Assembly: GCA_037693485.1 (NCBI GenBank)
Contig: CM075345.1
Coordinates: 83,644,001-83,708,000, forward strand
From: Kitagawia praeruptora
Lineage: Eukaryota > Streptophyta > Magnoliopsida > Apiales > Apiaceae
Reading direction: 5' to 3'
DNA: 64,000 nt
In this document: piece after piece, positions 1 through 12,073 of the stretch
Position numbering within the stretch: the first letter of the stretch is position 1
Layout of the letters: each line of letters opens with the position of its first letter
Position numbers and translations under genes: made by a program
Notes under the pieces: generated by a model
What the model was told of the DNA's origin: nothing
Database searches by the model: none
The model's input: the letters and a program-made list of their open reading frames with translations, nothing else

Positions 1-1083
1 TAAAATCTAGGTAAGGTTTCCTGAGTTAACCTCAAGAACATTATTTTCTTCTACTAAAATCATTATTTATGTTATACTCAAATGTTCAATTTGATAAAGT
101 TCATTTCATGTCAATTGAAAACTAAATTAATAATTTAACTATTATAAGTATTCATGTGAATATTATCGTATTGATATTTATCCAAAATTTATGAAATGTA
201 ATTAAGTTATAAAATATTTGGTTTAAGAAATTGGTATACAATATTACAAAGAACTATAAAAATATGAAATAAATCGAAATCTTATATTTTATCACAATTT
301 TAATTACAAAATTTTCTAAGCTTATATATACAATTTCCGAATAGAATTAGTTCAATACCCGTATCTCGCATGGGTTTTTACGCTAGTATTAATAATTGTT
401 AAAAATCAAACATTTTTGGTCTTTTACTAAAAAAAAAAACTATTGCACAATAATGAACCACCTTGCCTTGAGATTAATAAAAATAATTTTGTATTAAGAG
501 CTCTAAAATGATGGGACGAAATTTTAAAAATTTAGTCGGTTCGTGTTTTTACTTTATTAATCTTACTTAATTACATAAAAAATTCTTTTTTTTTGTTTTC
601 AATATCTAATCAATTTTTTTTTCAGGTTAAGCATATTAATTTTTATATTTTTAAATAATATTTAATTTTCCTTTTCAGATAAAATACAATATCTTCATAT
701 TTTATCTAACTAAAATTTCTATTTTTATAAAAAAACTATGGGCAATTCTATTTAATAAAATAAAATAATATATTATAATGATTATTAAGTAATCAGTTAC
801 CTTTTTCAACTAAAATACGTTATCTTTTCTATTTTTTCTCAAAAAACATCTCTTTTTCCAATTATATCAGGGGCAGTTTTATTTAATGAAATAAATTAAT
901 AATATAATAATTACTAATAATTAACCAATTATCTTTTTTTAGCTAAATTATATCATTTTTTCTATATTTTCTAGCTAAAATCTTTATTTTTCTTAAAATA
1001 CCACGGACAATATTATTGAATTATTATCAAATCATATTAGTTAAAAATTTAACTCTACAAAATTCATTTATTAAAATGTTCAA
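1..1083. other. AT-rich gene-free left edge
   Basis: No supportable gene is seen. The stretch is very AT-rich. Between about 680 and 1060 there is a degenerate tandem structure of roughly 130 bp in which a phrase like 'gggcaattctatttaata' returns three times with heavy divergence. A Helitron-like terminus is listed separately. Confidence 0.6.
357..386 (+). mobile_element. Helitron-like 3' end (solo)
   Basis: A weak hairpin (CCCGT, seven bases, ATGGG) is followed by TTTTTACG and CTAG, then T. This is the layout of a Helitron 3' end: hairpin, short spacer, CTRR, insertion 5' to T. The matching 5' end would lie to the left of the window and cannot be seen. The hairpin is imperfect, so this is an old or decayed terminus. 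Confidence 0.5.
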
Positions 1084-3211
1084 CTAGTCGATAAAGCCGC
1101 GCTTCGCGGCGACGTTACAATATTTTTAAAAAATTCAATACATTTACGTTATATTCTAATATTAATATTAAATTTTAATAATTAAATAATCTTCTCTAAT
1201 GAATCGATTTCTTGTTAAATACGATTTTTTCGATTGAGCCGCTCACTCTCTAAAATCGAAATTTCAACTTTAACATATATTATAAAGACTTTTATAATAA
1301 TTTTTATCCAAAAAATCAAATCTTAAAAATAAAAATAAAAATAAAAATATTATGACGGTAGTATCAAATTCTAATAGTTAATACAATCTTTTCTAGTGAG
1401 CCGTCTTCCCGTTAAATACGTTTCGAGCCGCTCTCGTTTGGAAACGAAATTCTAACTTCATTATATAACGAGAGTCAATGCCAATTTTTCTATTTTTTAA
1501 ACTTTCTAATATTTATGGAGTTTTAAAAGATGAAAATACATCTTATATTTTCTGTATATTACAGATATTCTTGTATTTATTTACAGCTTCCACATGGGAA
1601 TTTCTTTTTGTTATGTTAAAATATCAAAAAAAATGCTAAGAATTTTCGTTATGGGAATAATATTTTTATGGATATATTTTTCTAATGCCAGTATAATTAA
1701 CTTGTATAAAAAATTAAAATAAAGGAGGATTTCTAGGAAAAAAGATATACAGTTTTAAAAAATCGTATAAGACGTCACCATGCACCGTTCTCATATTCTA
1801 CTTCCAATAAAATATTTTATTTTATGTATTCCTTATATATTCAAACATCTTTTTTACGATCTTCTGTAATGAACCGTTTTCTCGTTAAACACGGTTATTA
1901 CTATTGATCCGCTCTTTCGTTAATACCAAAAACCTAACTTTTACGTATATCACTTGTATGATAATGTTTATCCATAAAAATCAAATCTCAAAAATAAAAT
2001 GCAATTTATAACATCAATATGATATTTTAATAGCTAATATAATATTTTATAGTGAGTCGTCTTCCCGTTAAACACGTTTCGAGCCGCTCTCATTTGAGAT
2101 TGAAATTTCAACTTCATTACATATTAATGATACTTATCTTACACAACAACTTTTTTCCTTAAAATCAAAACCTAAAAAATAAAATGAATTCCAATTTATA
2201 CTTTCTTTGGACTTTCTAAAATTTATGGAGCTTTAGAAATGAAAACACATCTTATTTTCTCTTTATATTATAGATAGTCCTGTATTTATAAAGGATTCAT
2301 GCATGATAGTGTTCTTTTATTATGTTAACACATCACTTCTTTTCTTTTTTAATTACGATGACTTTTTTTTATGACAATAGTATTGGATTTAAGAACCTAT
2401 TCTCCCTATAATAGAACTTTTATTTATATGTTTTTTCTATAAATTCGAACTCTTATTCTCTATAAATTCGAACTCCTATTCTACTTCCAATAGAACATTT
2501 AATCATATGCGTTATTAATACTTATTGTACTTCCAATAGAACTTCTAATCATATGTCTTCCCTATAAATTCGAACTCTTCTCCTCTATAAATTCGGACAC
2601 CTATTATATTTCTAATATGTTAAATGACATTTTTCTACTTCTAATAGAACTTTAATTATATGTTTTTTTTATAAATTCGAACTCTTATTCTCTATAAATT
2701 CGAACTTCTATTCTACTTCCAATAGAACTTTTAATCATATGTATTATAAATACTTATTCTACTTTCAATAGAACTTCTAATCATATGTCTTCCTGTATAA
2801 ATTCAAACTCTTCTCCTGCATAAATTCGAACACCTATTCTATTTCTAATATGTTAAATGATAATTTTCTACTTCTAATAGAACTTTTATTTATATGTTTT
2901 TTTCTATAAATTCGAACTCTTATTCTCTATAAATTCGAACTCCTCTTCTACTTCCAATAGAACTTTTAATCATATGCATTATAAATACTTATTCTACTTC
3001 CAATATAATTTCTAATCATATGTCTTCCCTATAAATTCGAACTTTTCTCATGTATAAATTCGAACACCTATTCTACTTCTAATATGTTAAATGATATTTT
3101 TTTTACATTTATGAGTATTTAGAATTCTAAAATTCTAGAAAATTAGAAAAATAGATTGAGACGCTTTTAGAGCGCCACCTAAACTCTCGTGTATCCTCCT
3201 TTACATATATA
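1084..3211 (-). mobile_element. Helitron, left copy of a head-to-tail pair
   Basis: Read on the minus strand, the 3' end shows a perfect hairpin GCCGCG-AAG-CGCGGC, then TTTATCGA, CTAG, then T. The body is non-coding and AT-rich, and most of it is repeated in the next copy at about 2.13 kb spacing. It ends directly against the CTAG of the second copy and lacks the last few bases seen at that copy's 5' end. It contains three minisatellite units. No Rep/helicase is present, so it is non-autonomous. Confidence 0.7.
2438..3090. repeat. ~234-bp minisatellite, three units
   Basis: Units start at about 2438, 2670 and 2905. Each contains several copies of the short phrase 'ctataaattcgaact' and the phrases 'cttccaatagaac' and 'taatcatatg', so there is a shorter sub-repeat inside the 234-bp unit. 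The same array with four units is in the neighbouring Helitron copy. Confidence 0.85.
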
Positions 3212-5630
3212 CTAGTCGATAAAGCCGCGCTTCACGGCGGCGTTACAATATTTTTTTTAAAATTCAATACATTTACGTTATATTATAATATTAATATTAA
3301 ATTTTAATAATTAAATAATCTTCTCTAATGAATCAATTTCTTGTTAAATACAATTTTTTCGATTGAGCCGTTCTCTCGTTAAAACCAAAATTTCAACTTT
3401 AACATATATTATAAAGACTTATATAATAATTTTTATCCATAAAATCGAATCGTAAAAATAAAACATATATTATAAAGACTTATATAATAATTTTTATCCA
3501 TAAAATCGAATCATAAAAATAAATAAAAAATATTATGACGGTAGTATCAAATTCTAATAGTTAATACAATCTTTTCTAGTGAGTCGTCTTCCCGTTAAAT
3601 ACGTTTCAAGCCGCTCTCATTTGGAACGGAAATTCTTACTTCATTATATAAAGAGAGACAATTCCAATTTTTATATTCTTTAAACTTTGTAATATTTATG
3701 GAGTTTTAAAAGATGAAAATACATCTTATATTTTCTGTATATTACAGATTTTCTTGTATTTATTTACAGCTTCCGCATGGGAAAGTCTTTAATTATGTTA
3801 AAATATCAAAAAAATACGAAGAATTTTCGTTACGGGAATAATATTTTTATGGATATATTTTTCTAATGCCAATATAATTAACTTGTATAAAAAAATTAAA
3901 ATAAAGGAGGATTTTTAGGAAAAAAGATATATAGTTTTACAAAATCGTATAAGACGTCACCATGCACCGTTCTCGTAATCTACTTCCAATAAAACATTTT
4001 ATTTTATGTATTCCTTATATATTCAAACATCTTTTTTACGATCTTCTCTAATGAACCGCTTTCTCGTTAAACACGGTTATTACTATTGATCCGCTCTTTC
4101 GTTAATACCAAAAACCTAACTTTTAGATATATCATTTGTATGATAATGTTTATCCATAAAAATAAAATCTAAAAATTAAATAAAATTTATAACATCAATA
4201 TGATATTTGAATAGCTAATATAATCTTTTATAGTGAGCTGTCTTCCCATTAAACACGTTTCGAGCCGCTCTCATTTGGGATTGAAGTTTCAACTTCATTA
4301 CATATTATTAATGATACTTATCTTACACAACAACTTTTTTCCTTAAAATCAAAACCTAAAAAATAGAGTGAATTCCAATTTATACTTTCTCTAGACTTTC
4401 TAAAATTTATGGAGCTTTAGAAATGAAAACACATCTTATTTTTTCTTTATATTATAGATAGTCCTGTATTTATAAAGGATTCCTGCATTAGAGTGTTTTT
4501 TTATTATGTTAACACATCAATTATTTTCTTTTTAAATACGATGACTTTTTTTATGACAATAGTTTTGGATTTATGAACCTATTCTACTTTTAATAGAACT
4601 TTTATTTATATATTTTTTCTATAAATTCGAACTCTTATTCTCTATAAATTCGAACTCCTATTCTACTTCCAATAGAACTTTTAATCATATGCGTTATTAA
4701 TATTTATTCTACTTACAACAGAACTTCTAATCATATTTCTTCCCTATAAATTCGAACAATTCTCCTCTATAAATTCGAACACTTATTCTATTTCTAATAT
4801 GTTAAATGACATTTTTCTACTTCTAATAGAACTTTTATTTATATGTTTTTTCTATAAATTCGAACTCTTATTCTTTATAAATTCGAACTCCTATTCTACT
4901 TCCAATAGAACTTTTAATCATATGCATTATAAATACTTATTATACTTCCAATATAACTTCTAATCATATGTCTTTCCTATAAATTCGAACTCTTCTCCTC
5001 TATAAATTCGAACACCTATTCTATTTCTAATATGTTAAATGATAATTTTCTACTTCTAATAGAACTTTTATTTATATGTTTTTTTTATATAAATTCGAAC
5101 TGTTATTCTCTATAAATTCGAACTCCTATTCTACTTCCAATAAAACTTTTAATCATATGTATTATAAATACTTATGCTACTTCCAATAGAACTTCTAATC
5201 ATATGTCTTCCCTATAAATTCGAACTCTTCTCCTCTATAAATTTGAACATCTATTCTATTTCTAATATGTTAAATGATAATCTTCTACTTCTAATATAAC
5301 TTTTATTTATATGTTTTTTCTATAAATTCGAACTCTTATTCTCTATAAATTCGAACTCCTATTCTAGTTCCAATAGAATTTTTAATCATATGCATTATAA
5401 ATACTTATTCTACTTCTAATAGAACTTCTAATCATAAGTCTTCCCTATAAATTCGAACTCTTCTCCTCTATAAATTCGAACACCTATTCTACTTCTAATA
5501 TGTTAAATGTTATTTTTACATTTATTAGTGTTTAAAATTCTAAAATTCTAGAAAATTAGAAAAATAGATTGAGACGCTTTTAAAGCGCCACCTAAACTCC
5601 CGTGTACCCTCCTTTATATATATATATTGA
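3212..5630 (-). mobile_element. Helitron, right copy of a head-to-tail pair
   Basis: The minus-strand 3' end is at 3212-3215 (CTAG) next to the hairpin GCCGCG-TGAA-CGCGGC-type stem. The likely 5' end is TC at 5630 (minus strand begins TCAATATATATATA, preceded by A). The outer flanks of the pair are A at 1083 and T at 5631, which fits Helitron insertion between A and T. The exact 5' end is uncertain because the terminal 'cctttatatatatata...ttga' segment is repeated once more at 5646-5670. Non-coding. Confidence 0.65.
4620..5510. repeat. ~234-bp minisatellite, four units
   Basis: Units start at about 4620, 4853, 5088 and 5321 (periods 233-235). Same unit as in the left Helitron copy, which has only three, so the array has changed copy number since the two Helitron copies separated. 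Confidence 0.85.
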
Positions 5631-6080
5631 TGATTGATTGATGATTCCTTTATATATATATATATATTGATGATTGATGATTTTCAACCCTTCTACAACA
5701 ATGCAGCATAGTCAACAGCAGGGGAAAAAAAAGAATGAGTAGTTTTTGCAAGTGAAATGCAGGCACAATAATAAAGCCCCAAATGGACAGCATTGCATTA
5801 AAGGTGCCAAGTTCAACTACGTCAAGAAAAGAATGATAAAATTGCCAAAACATATAGTAATCTTTCATTGCACTCTTTGTATGAACAGTATGTTTGCCTA
5901 TTATCAGGAAGATAAAAAGAAATAGAATTATAAAAAAAAGCTGAAAACTCCGACACAGATCTCTCGTATATCCTCTCTTTACAGGGAGGACGACTGACAT
6001 AGAATAAAGAAAAAGTAGAGAACATTGATTATTTGTTTCTTCTTTCCCTTCTTTGTAGTTTCTGTACTTCAGCAGGCAAA

Positions 6081-6951
6081 CTAGAAGAAGCTGAAGTTGT
6101 TGAATCTTAAGCTGCCATAGCTAGCACTAGTATATACAGTAAGGAGCTCATTTTGCGAAGACCAGAAATCAGCCTTTAAGCCGCCTCGCCTTACAGCTTT
6201 GAGTATCCTGTTCCGGTGAGCATACCCTGTCACCACAACTTTCTGACTATTTGCATCCACTTCTACTTTCTCTATTCCTGCATTCCATGCATAAATAAAA
6301 CCATAACATATAATTAGGATAATTTACAGAGATTGATATTGGAATGTAGATTGCTTGCTTTTCTCGACCTAAATGACATATTATATGATCGGAAAATCTG
6401 TTTCAATAGTGTTCGTAGTGGAAGATTTTGTAATAGCCTTCAGCCACTATTAATAGTAGAACAAGAACCTTCTTTCTAGAATGATCATACGCGATGCACA
6501 AGGCTCGTGCATCAGGCTTTCAGGAAGGTCTTGCTGTACACATTTCTGCACCCTTATAACTTCTAACGTGGAGGAGACTGTACAACTGGGCTAAAGACAA
6601 TAACTGTCTCCAATACATAGAAATTTTGTTCGAATATATGTGAAATACATACCTCTCAATTTGGACAAGCATTTCCGCAGCCTCTTTTCATGAATGCCAA
6701 CCATCTCTACCTTCATTTCGATAGTCTGCAAAAACATTCATTTAGCATAATTAACCAATTGATATTTGCTTTTCTTTGAAAATAATTAAATTTTCCCTGA
6801 TCAAAGTTTCTTATCACTGCAATTATGTGGATGCTTCATACAACAATGGATAACTAGATTTAGCCAAAAAGACAACGGATTACTAGCATAATATACTGAC
6901 TACTAAATATCCACAAGAAATATTTTAACAGAGAAATCAATGTACCTCCAT
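6081..6951 (-). CDS. HMA-domain protein with degenerate metal site
   Basis: Small heavy-metal-associated (HMA, ferredoxin-like fold) protein, a likely cytosolic member of the plant HMA/HIPP group. Coding exons on the minus strand are 6946-6951 (ATG GAG), 6653-6725 and 6081-6277: 276 bp, 91 aa plus stop. All junctions have GT..AG ends and the phases fit. The protein begins METIEMKVEMVG, continues with a VEVD..SQKVVVTGY strand pair and ends in SLRFNNFSFF. The CxxC that normally binds metal after strand 1 is replaced by residues reading GIHEKR, so classical copper/zinc binding is doubtful; a single Cys remains a few residues later. No C-terminal CaaX prenylation box is present. The two-codon first exon is the weakest part; the start is chosen because it has a good donor and gives a conserved-looking MET start. 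It appears intact. Confidence 0.8.
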
Positions 6952-8016
6952 GTAATCAATGAACCAAAGGTAATGACTAATGGTCTAAGGTGGTTATACT
7001 ATAAAATGAAGAACAAAAGCAATAACTGAGAAAAAATATTGTGAATGAGGGAAGGAGTAATAAATGAGCAGAAGAGAATGATAGCTTATATATAAATATA
7101 TATAGCAGGGAGACGGACATATAACTGCAGTGTATATACATAAGACAAACAAAAGAACGAGTAAACAACAAATTACTGGATCTGAAATATCATTGGGTAC
7201 TGTGCCAGCTGTCTGCTAGAACTAACTAGGAGAAGCCAAGCAAGCCCCTACAGATATCACATGTTCTCACTTTGCTTTTCCTAAAGGAAAGAAATCTGAA
7301 AAACAGTTAAAACTAGGTAGCTCATTCTTTAAGAAGCCGTCTAGGAAAAGCAATGTGAGTGTCAAGTATTTTAGATGATTGCCTTTGACTGGTCCAACTT
7401 ACCCTTGTCTTTCTTTTCTTGTCTGATCTGTCTTTCCTTTTCTTTTGCTTCATCGAATTGGAAATTTGAATATTCTCGCTCACCAGATGTGTAGAACAAA
7501 CACAGCGAAAAAGTTTCGTGATTGGATAAATGATTACACCTATCTTTGGGTACTTGCTGTTCCTGCAACATGCAGAGGAAATATGCAGCTGAGTAAAGAA
7601 TAAGCACGTGCAGAATTCACATACTTCGGAAGCAATACAAACCACAGAAGATGCCACAAGTTCAGTGTACGTAGTTTCATTGTTAAAAAATTAATAGGAC
7701 TCCAGATTGAAGTGATATTAAACTGGACCAACAAAACACTTAAATCATTCCAATTTTACACTATTTTAGTTCTGTTAAGTTCAGTTCTTGTTTACTTTTT
7801 ACTCACTGTATTTTATCCTAGTGAATAACAAAGGATACTAGCTTAATTATTGAGGTTACTACTACTAAAATTGCAAACTCACATCAAGCTCTCCTTACTC
7901 AATGCAGTACAGCAGCTCAAAACAACAATGCAGCATCACTAATCGACTTAAGTTATATATAGTGTGAGTGACACGTCAGAATTATGAGCTGGCAAGCTAA
8001 TATAGAGATAGATAGA
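6952..8016. other. Upstream flank of the HMA gene, little recognised
   Basis: Probably holds the promoter and 5' UTR of the HMA gene. Apart from one exon-like segment on the minus strand (7403-7500) I see no supportable gene. Confidence 0.4.
7403..7500 (-). other. Exon-like segment, unknown protein
   Basis: The minus strand reads a charged helix-like peptide containing NFQFDEAKEKERQIRQEKKD and then ends at a strong donor (AAGG|GTAAGT). The composition (Lys/Glu/Arg/Gln-rich) suggests a coiled coil. I do not recognise the parent gene and see no neighbouring exon that clearly continues it. It could be a gene fragment, or part of an untranslated leader of the HMA gene. Confidence 0.3.
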
Positions 8017-8580
8017 CACTACAACAGAAACTGAACCATACAAGGATCTTTGCCCGTTGTCTAAGACCCTGTTTTCCTGTTGTCTATCGAGCCGCCGTCT
8101 GTTACGCGTATCAGACAACGGTGCAGAATTGTTGTGTGATTCGTCTACGACAACAATCAGTGTTTAAGAAACTGTTGTGTAACAACCAGAAAGAACAACG
8201 GTTCAGTTAGAAAACGTTGTAAAGCCTCATATACAACTAGCCTTTTTTACTAACATTCTGTTGTTGTAAGCTGAGTAAGACTACGTTTTTCAATTAAAAA
8301 GAACTTGTTTTAATTTTGTGTTACAACGGTTTTCTAGTGAACAAAATGTTGTGTTTATGGTTTGTATACAACGTTATTTTAATTGATACATATTGTGTGA
8401 GTGTATTGCATTCAACATACCCATATTTTATTCTATTGTGTGTTAAGAATTTAGACAATGATCCTTAAAATTTAGAATGTTGTCTTTCTTTTTCTTGCAC
8501 AATAGTTCATTTTTACACGCAACACTTTTATAAAGATTGTTGTTGTATGATATGATTTATAACATGTTTTCTTATAAATG
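8017..8580. mobile_element. CACTA-like terminus with subterminal repeats
   Basis: The sequence starts CACTACAACAGAAACTG and is followed by several hundred bases rich in short inverted and direct motifs (acaacggt, ttgttgt, acaacaa). This matches a CACTA end with subterminal repeats. No partner end with the same terminus was found to the right. The gene fragments at 21391-22304 and 30243-33000 may belong to the same element, interrupted by the Copia at 8699, but that is inference. Confidence 0.5.
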
Positions 8581-8698
8581 CTCTCATTGGCTAAAAATAA
8601 ACTAGACAATGCGCCAATAAAATACTATCATTACGGCCAATATTCGCTAATACAACGAACTAAAATCCACCATTACAACCAAAATTCATCATTAACCA

Positions 8699-9727
8699 TG
8701 TTATTTCCCAGTTGCACACCTCAAGATTGTAGAAGGGGGGTTGAATACAATCTTGTAAATTTCTTTCGATTTTAAACATGACAACAATTAAACTTCAATG
8801 GAAACAGATGGATAACTCGAAGACTAAAACGTAAAGAGACAGAAATGAACAAACACACAACACACTTAAAAATTTCAGGTGGGGTTTTCTCGACTCCACC
8901 TGAGGGTTGTATTGAAGAAAACTTCTCTGTGTAAACGAGTACACAGCTGCGAATACAAAGCTAAACTATTACAAGAGAACCTAATGCTTATAGCTTTTTG
9001 CTCAGTGTTTCTCTTCTCTTTTTAGTTGTGCTACCCTTGAAGTATATAAATACTCCAAGTTTACAAACCCTACAAAATAAACGAATCTTACAAGTCAAAG
9101 TATTCTGCAGGGTTGCTGCCACTCCTTGTCTCCATGTGATACAATTTTATCTGATTGTCTTGGACAGATATGCACTAGATTTACCAGCTAGATTGTTTGT
9201 GAGAACAAGTAATGTTTATTTTTCTTCTTTGTTTCCAATACTGGTTCCCATACCTCTTTTAAGTTTATCAACCCATGTGATCTGTCAGGCATGTCAAGTC
9301 GTCATCAACCTCTAATCCCAAGACATTATTGGTTGAAGCATTTTATCCGTTGATGTAGACATGGATCGACAAGTTGATTTATGCTTGCTGAGAATATCAT
9401 ATCCGTTGACGTAGAATCTTCATCCGTTGATCACCACTTCACTTATACAGAATTACATAGCACAGCCTATATACAATTAGCTACCCTATTCTGCATATCC
9501 ATTGATAGTCAACATGACTTAGGATTTCTAGCAACTATGATATTAGCAAACAAACGTAAACTTAAATACAAGGTATGTTATAGACTTATCAGTTGATAAG
9601 CTGCCTCATCAACGGATGTACATAGCTTGGATATCCGTTGATAAGTTACAAAACTTAATCTTGTACACATATGTTTTTCAAGGTGTTTTATGGATGTATA
9701 TCATCAAGGACAACATAATTCCTAACA
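8699..9727 (-). repeat. 3' LTR of the SIRE-type Copia
   Basis: Begins TG and ends CA (TGTTATTTCC...CCTAACA on the plus strand). Aligned by eye to 20196-21224 without length change and with about 25-30 substitutions. Contains several 'atccgttgat'-like short repeats. Confidence 0.95.
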
Positions 9728-9746
9728 ATCTCCCTCAATTTATGAC
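9728..9746 (-). other. Polypurine tract of the SIRE-type Copia
   Basis: Next to the 3' LTR the minus strand reads TTGAGGGAGAT before TGTTAGG. This is the expected plus-strand priming tract. Confidence 0.7.
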
Positions 9747-9921
9747 TGATAGAATTGCAGCCATAAATTAAAGGCCTTGATGATAACAAAACACCTTTGC
9801 AAAGATCATGATATTCTGTAAAAACATATGAATTGTACAAGCTATAAAATTTTGAAGAAATGAACTGAGTCAAGTAAGAGAATCATACTTCTACAAGGGA
9901 TGCTCCTCTAGACTGAGCATA

Positions 9922-10293
9922 TCATTGCTTTGTTCCACTTACAGTCCTCATACCTTGGAGTTTGTCTCTGTTTGCCTCAAGCTGCTTCTCTAGATGATTG
10001 TAGATGATCTTTTCTTCAGAGTAATTTGGATCCAGCATAGACAATAAGTATTGCAAGTACTCATTGCTAGCTTTCTCCAATTGATCTTCTATCCTGAAGA
10101 ATCTTCTACAATTTTGTTCATCTCTGAATTCCACTATCCAGTATGGATAAAAGTGAACCTTCTTGCCAGGTTCATATGGAATGTTCAGCGTCTTAGGCAA
10201 ACCCTCCTTTAAAGTCCGGCTGTTTCTGAATTCATTGGCCTTTTTGAATATTATTTCCCTTGCTTCTGGAGTGAATCCTCCAGTTTTCTTCAT
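9922..10293 (-). pseudogene. SIRE-type Copia, last post-pol ORF (123 aa)
   Basis: Open frame beginning MKKTGGFTPEAREI, with a basic/aromatic middle (KKVHFYPYW) and a Glu/Lys-rich helix near the end. It is the C-terminal part of the extra region that lies between RNase H and the 3' LTR. I do not recognise a catalytic domain. In Sireviruses this position is often called envelope-like, but I see no signal peptide or membrane span here, so I do not assign that role. Confidence 0.5.
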
Positions 10294-10493
10294 TAAAGAC
10301 CAAATCCTCCAGAGTTTGCTGTATCCTTCATTTTAACACTTGGTCTAGGGGCTAGGCTACACTGTTCCCACCTTTATAGGTGAAAATTAACCTTTTTGGA
10401 AGCCTGGTTGTCCTATCTACAATACTCACATTATCTACATCATCCAAGAAGAAATTGATGCTTGAATACTCTTCAATATCAGCAATGTATAGT

Positions 10494-11009
10494 TCAGTTT
10501 CTTTCTTGGTGGCAACCTTTGACCATGCTTTTTCTTTTCTTGTACGCAGACTTTGTGTTCATCTTCTTCTTCTTCTTCTTAAATTTGGCTTTTTCTTCTT
10601 CAGCCTCTTTCTCCATTTCTTCTTCTAACTCTCTTACAAGCTCATCAGCCAATCTAGCTTCCTTCTCAGTGGATTCTGCAGATTTTCTTACAATTTGACC
10701 AGCTTGAAGTAACCTTGCAGTTTCTTCAGCTTTTGCAGCTACAAAGTCAGGGTAACCTGCAGGAACACAAATTTTCACTCCCTCTCTATAGATGAATGCT
10801 AGATTCTCCTTGAGTCTCACATCACTTGTAGTCTTTAGTTCTGCAATTTCTTTATTCATTAGCTTGAATTCATCTGGTTTTGGCATTGGAAAATCTATTC
10901 TCATTGTGTTTTTACCATTCTTCTTCATATGTGATTTCTTAGGCTTGAGTACAGGCTTGAATTCAGACAAGTAAGATGGCTCCCCTCTGGCTAGAGATCT
11001 AGGAAGCAC
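10494..11009 (-). pseudogene. SIRE-type Copia, post-pol ORF (171 aa)
   Basis: Open frame with a proline/lysine-rich start and a long charged coiled-coil-like C-terminal half (repeated Glu, Ala, Lys; ELEEEMEKEAEEEKAKFKKK). Function unknown. Probably one protein with the other post-pol frames before stops and frameshifts split it. Confidence 0.5.
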
Positions 11010-11063
11010 AAAATCTGGAATTAGTACCTGTTTGATGGATGTGGTTATGGGAGGTATTTGTAC

Positions 11064-11867
11064 TTAAGAAATCTGAGGATTAGCAGCCAGCCTCATGGCT
11101 ATAGAGTCTTCAGGTTGAATGGATGGGTCTTCCTCACTAGATGAAATTGTTGGAGCTGTTGAAGGTAGAGTAGAATGAAGTTGCTCCCCCTCACTTGTTG
11201 ACCTCTTATCTCCAAACTTCTCCCCCCTTTTGTTAGCATCAAGGGCTTGAGTAGTAGGCAGAGTCAACAGACCGGCAAGGAGAGCATTCTGTTTGTTGTG
11301 GGCTTTAAGAATGAGCTTTTGATTTTTAAGGATAGTGCCCATTTGAACCTCTAACTTTTCAACCTTTGCAGACAGATTGTTAATTTTTTTTTTCTGTTTC
11401 TGCATCTTTCTTCAGCCTCTGGTTAAGCTGCTACATTGTTCGGTGAGTAAAAGAAGCTCCAAGTTCCTGTCTCGAGATTCCAGAGCATTAATTTTTAATT
11501 TCAGCTTGAAGTCATCTTTATCTACCACCCTTTGATTGAGAAGACACTTGTGCAGTTTGAGAGTAGCTAGAAAATTCTCTTGCACAAGCTTCAGAGCGGG
11601 TTTAGCATCTTGTAGAGTAGCTGCAGTCTTCTCATACTACACTACTAGCTCAGTGAAAGCATCCTTGGAGACATAATCTTTAGAGACTAGCCATTCTGGT
11701 AAATCTCCAGGTTGTTGTGAAGGCTCTACATCTTCACCTTCATCTGTGAATTCCGAGTCAGACTGATTCACTTCAGTAGCACTTGGAGGCAACTTGGTAA
11801 GAGCATCTGTGGCTCTTTGCATAGATTCTGAGTTTTGTACCAAGTTCAGCAATTGCTCAGCCTCCAC
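11064..11867 (-). pseudogene. SIRE-type Copia, post-pol coiled-coil segments
   Basis: Two open pieces (11405-11064 and 11867-11637) with a stop-containing stretch between. The first starts with a leucine-heptad-like segment (KINNLSAKVEKLEVQM), typical of an oligomerising coiled coil. The other is acidic and Ser/Thr-rich. No known enzymatic motif. Confidence 0.45.
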
Positions 11868-12073
11868 ATTGCCCTGTTCTGCCCGAGAGTTAGGTCAAAG
11901 ATAGGGTGAGTAAAGGTTTCAGCTCCAAGAACTAGTCTATCAATGACGTTTTGAGATATCTGTTGATAGATACTTGTTCTAGGGGCATCCTCAACCTCCA
12001 TTAACTCACAAACAATGGCTTCATCCACCCTTATGTCCTCTGTACCTGCTTTTCTCTCATGTTCTCTCTCTTT

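Noticed and set aside
2438..5510. Regularly spaced repeats that could suggest a CRISPR array
   Set aside because: Plant nuclear DNA; the unit is 234 bp with internal sub-repeats and no unique spacers, so it is a minisatellite.
5650..6000. 116-aa minus-strand frame beside the Helitron
   Set aside because: Hydrophobic, no family features, and it overlaps the probable 3' UTR of the HMA gene; most likely a chance frame.
10380..10974. Plus-strand frames rich in Phe/Leu/Ser in the Copia
   Set aside because: They are antisense readings of the Lys/Glu-rich frames on the minus strand.
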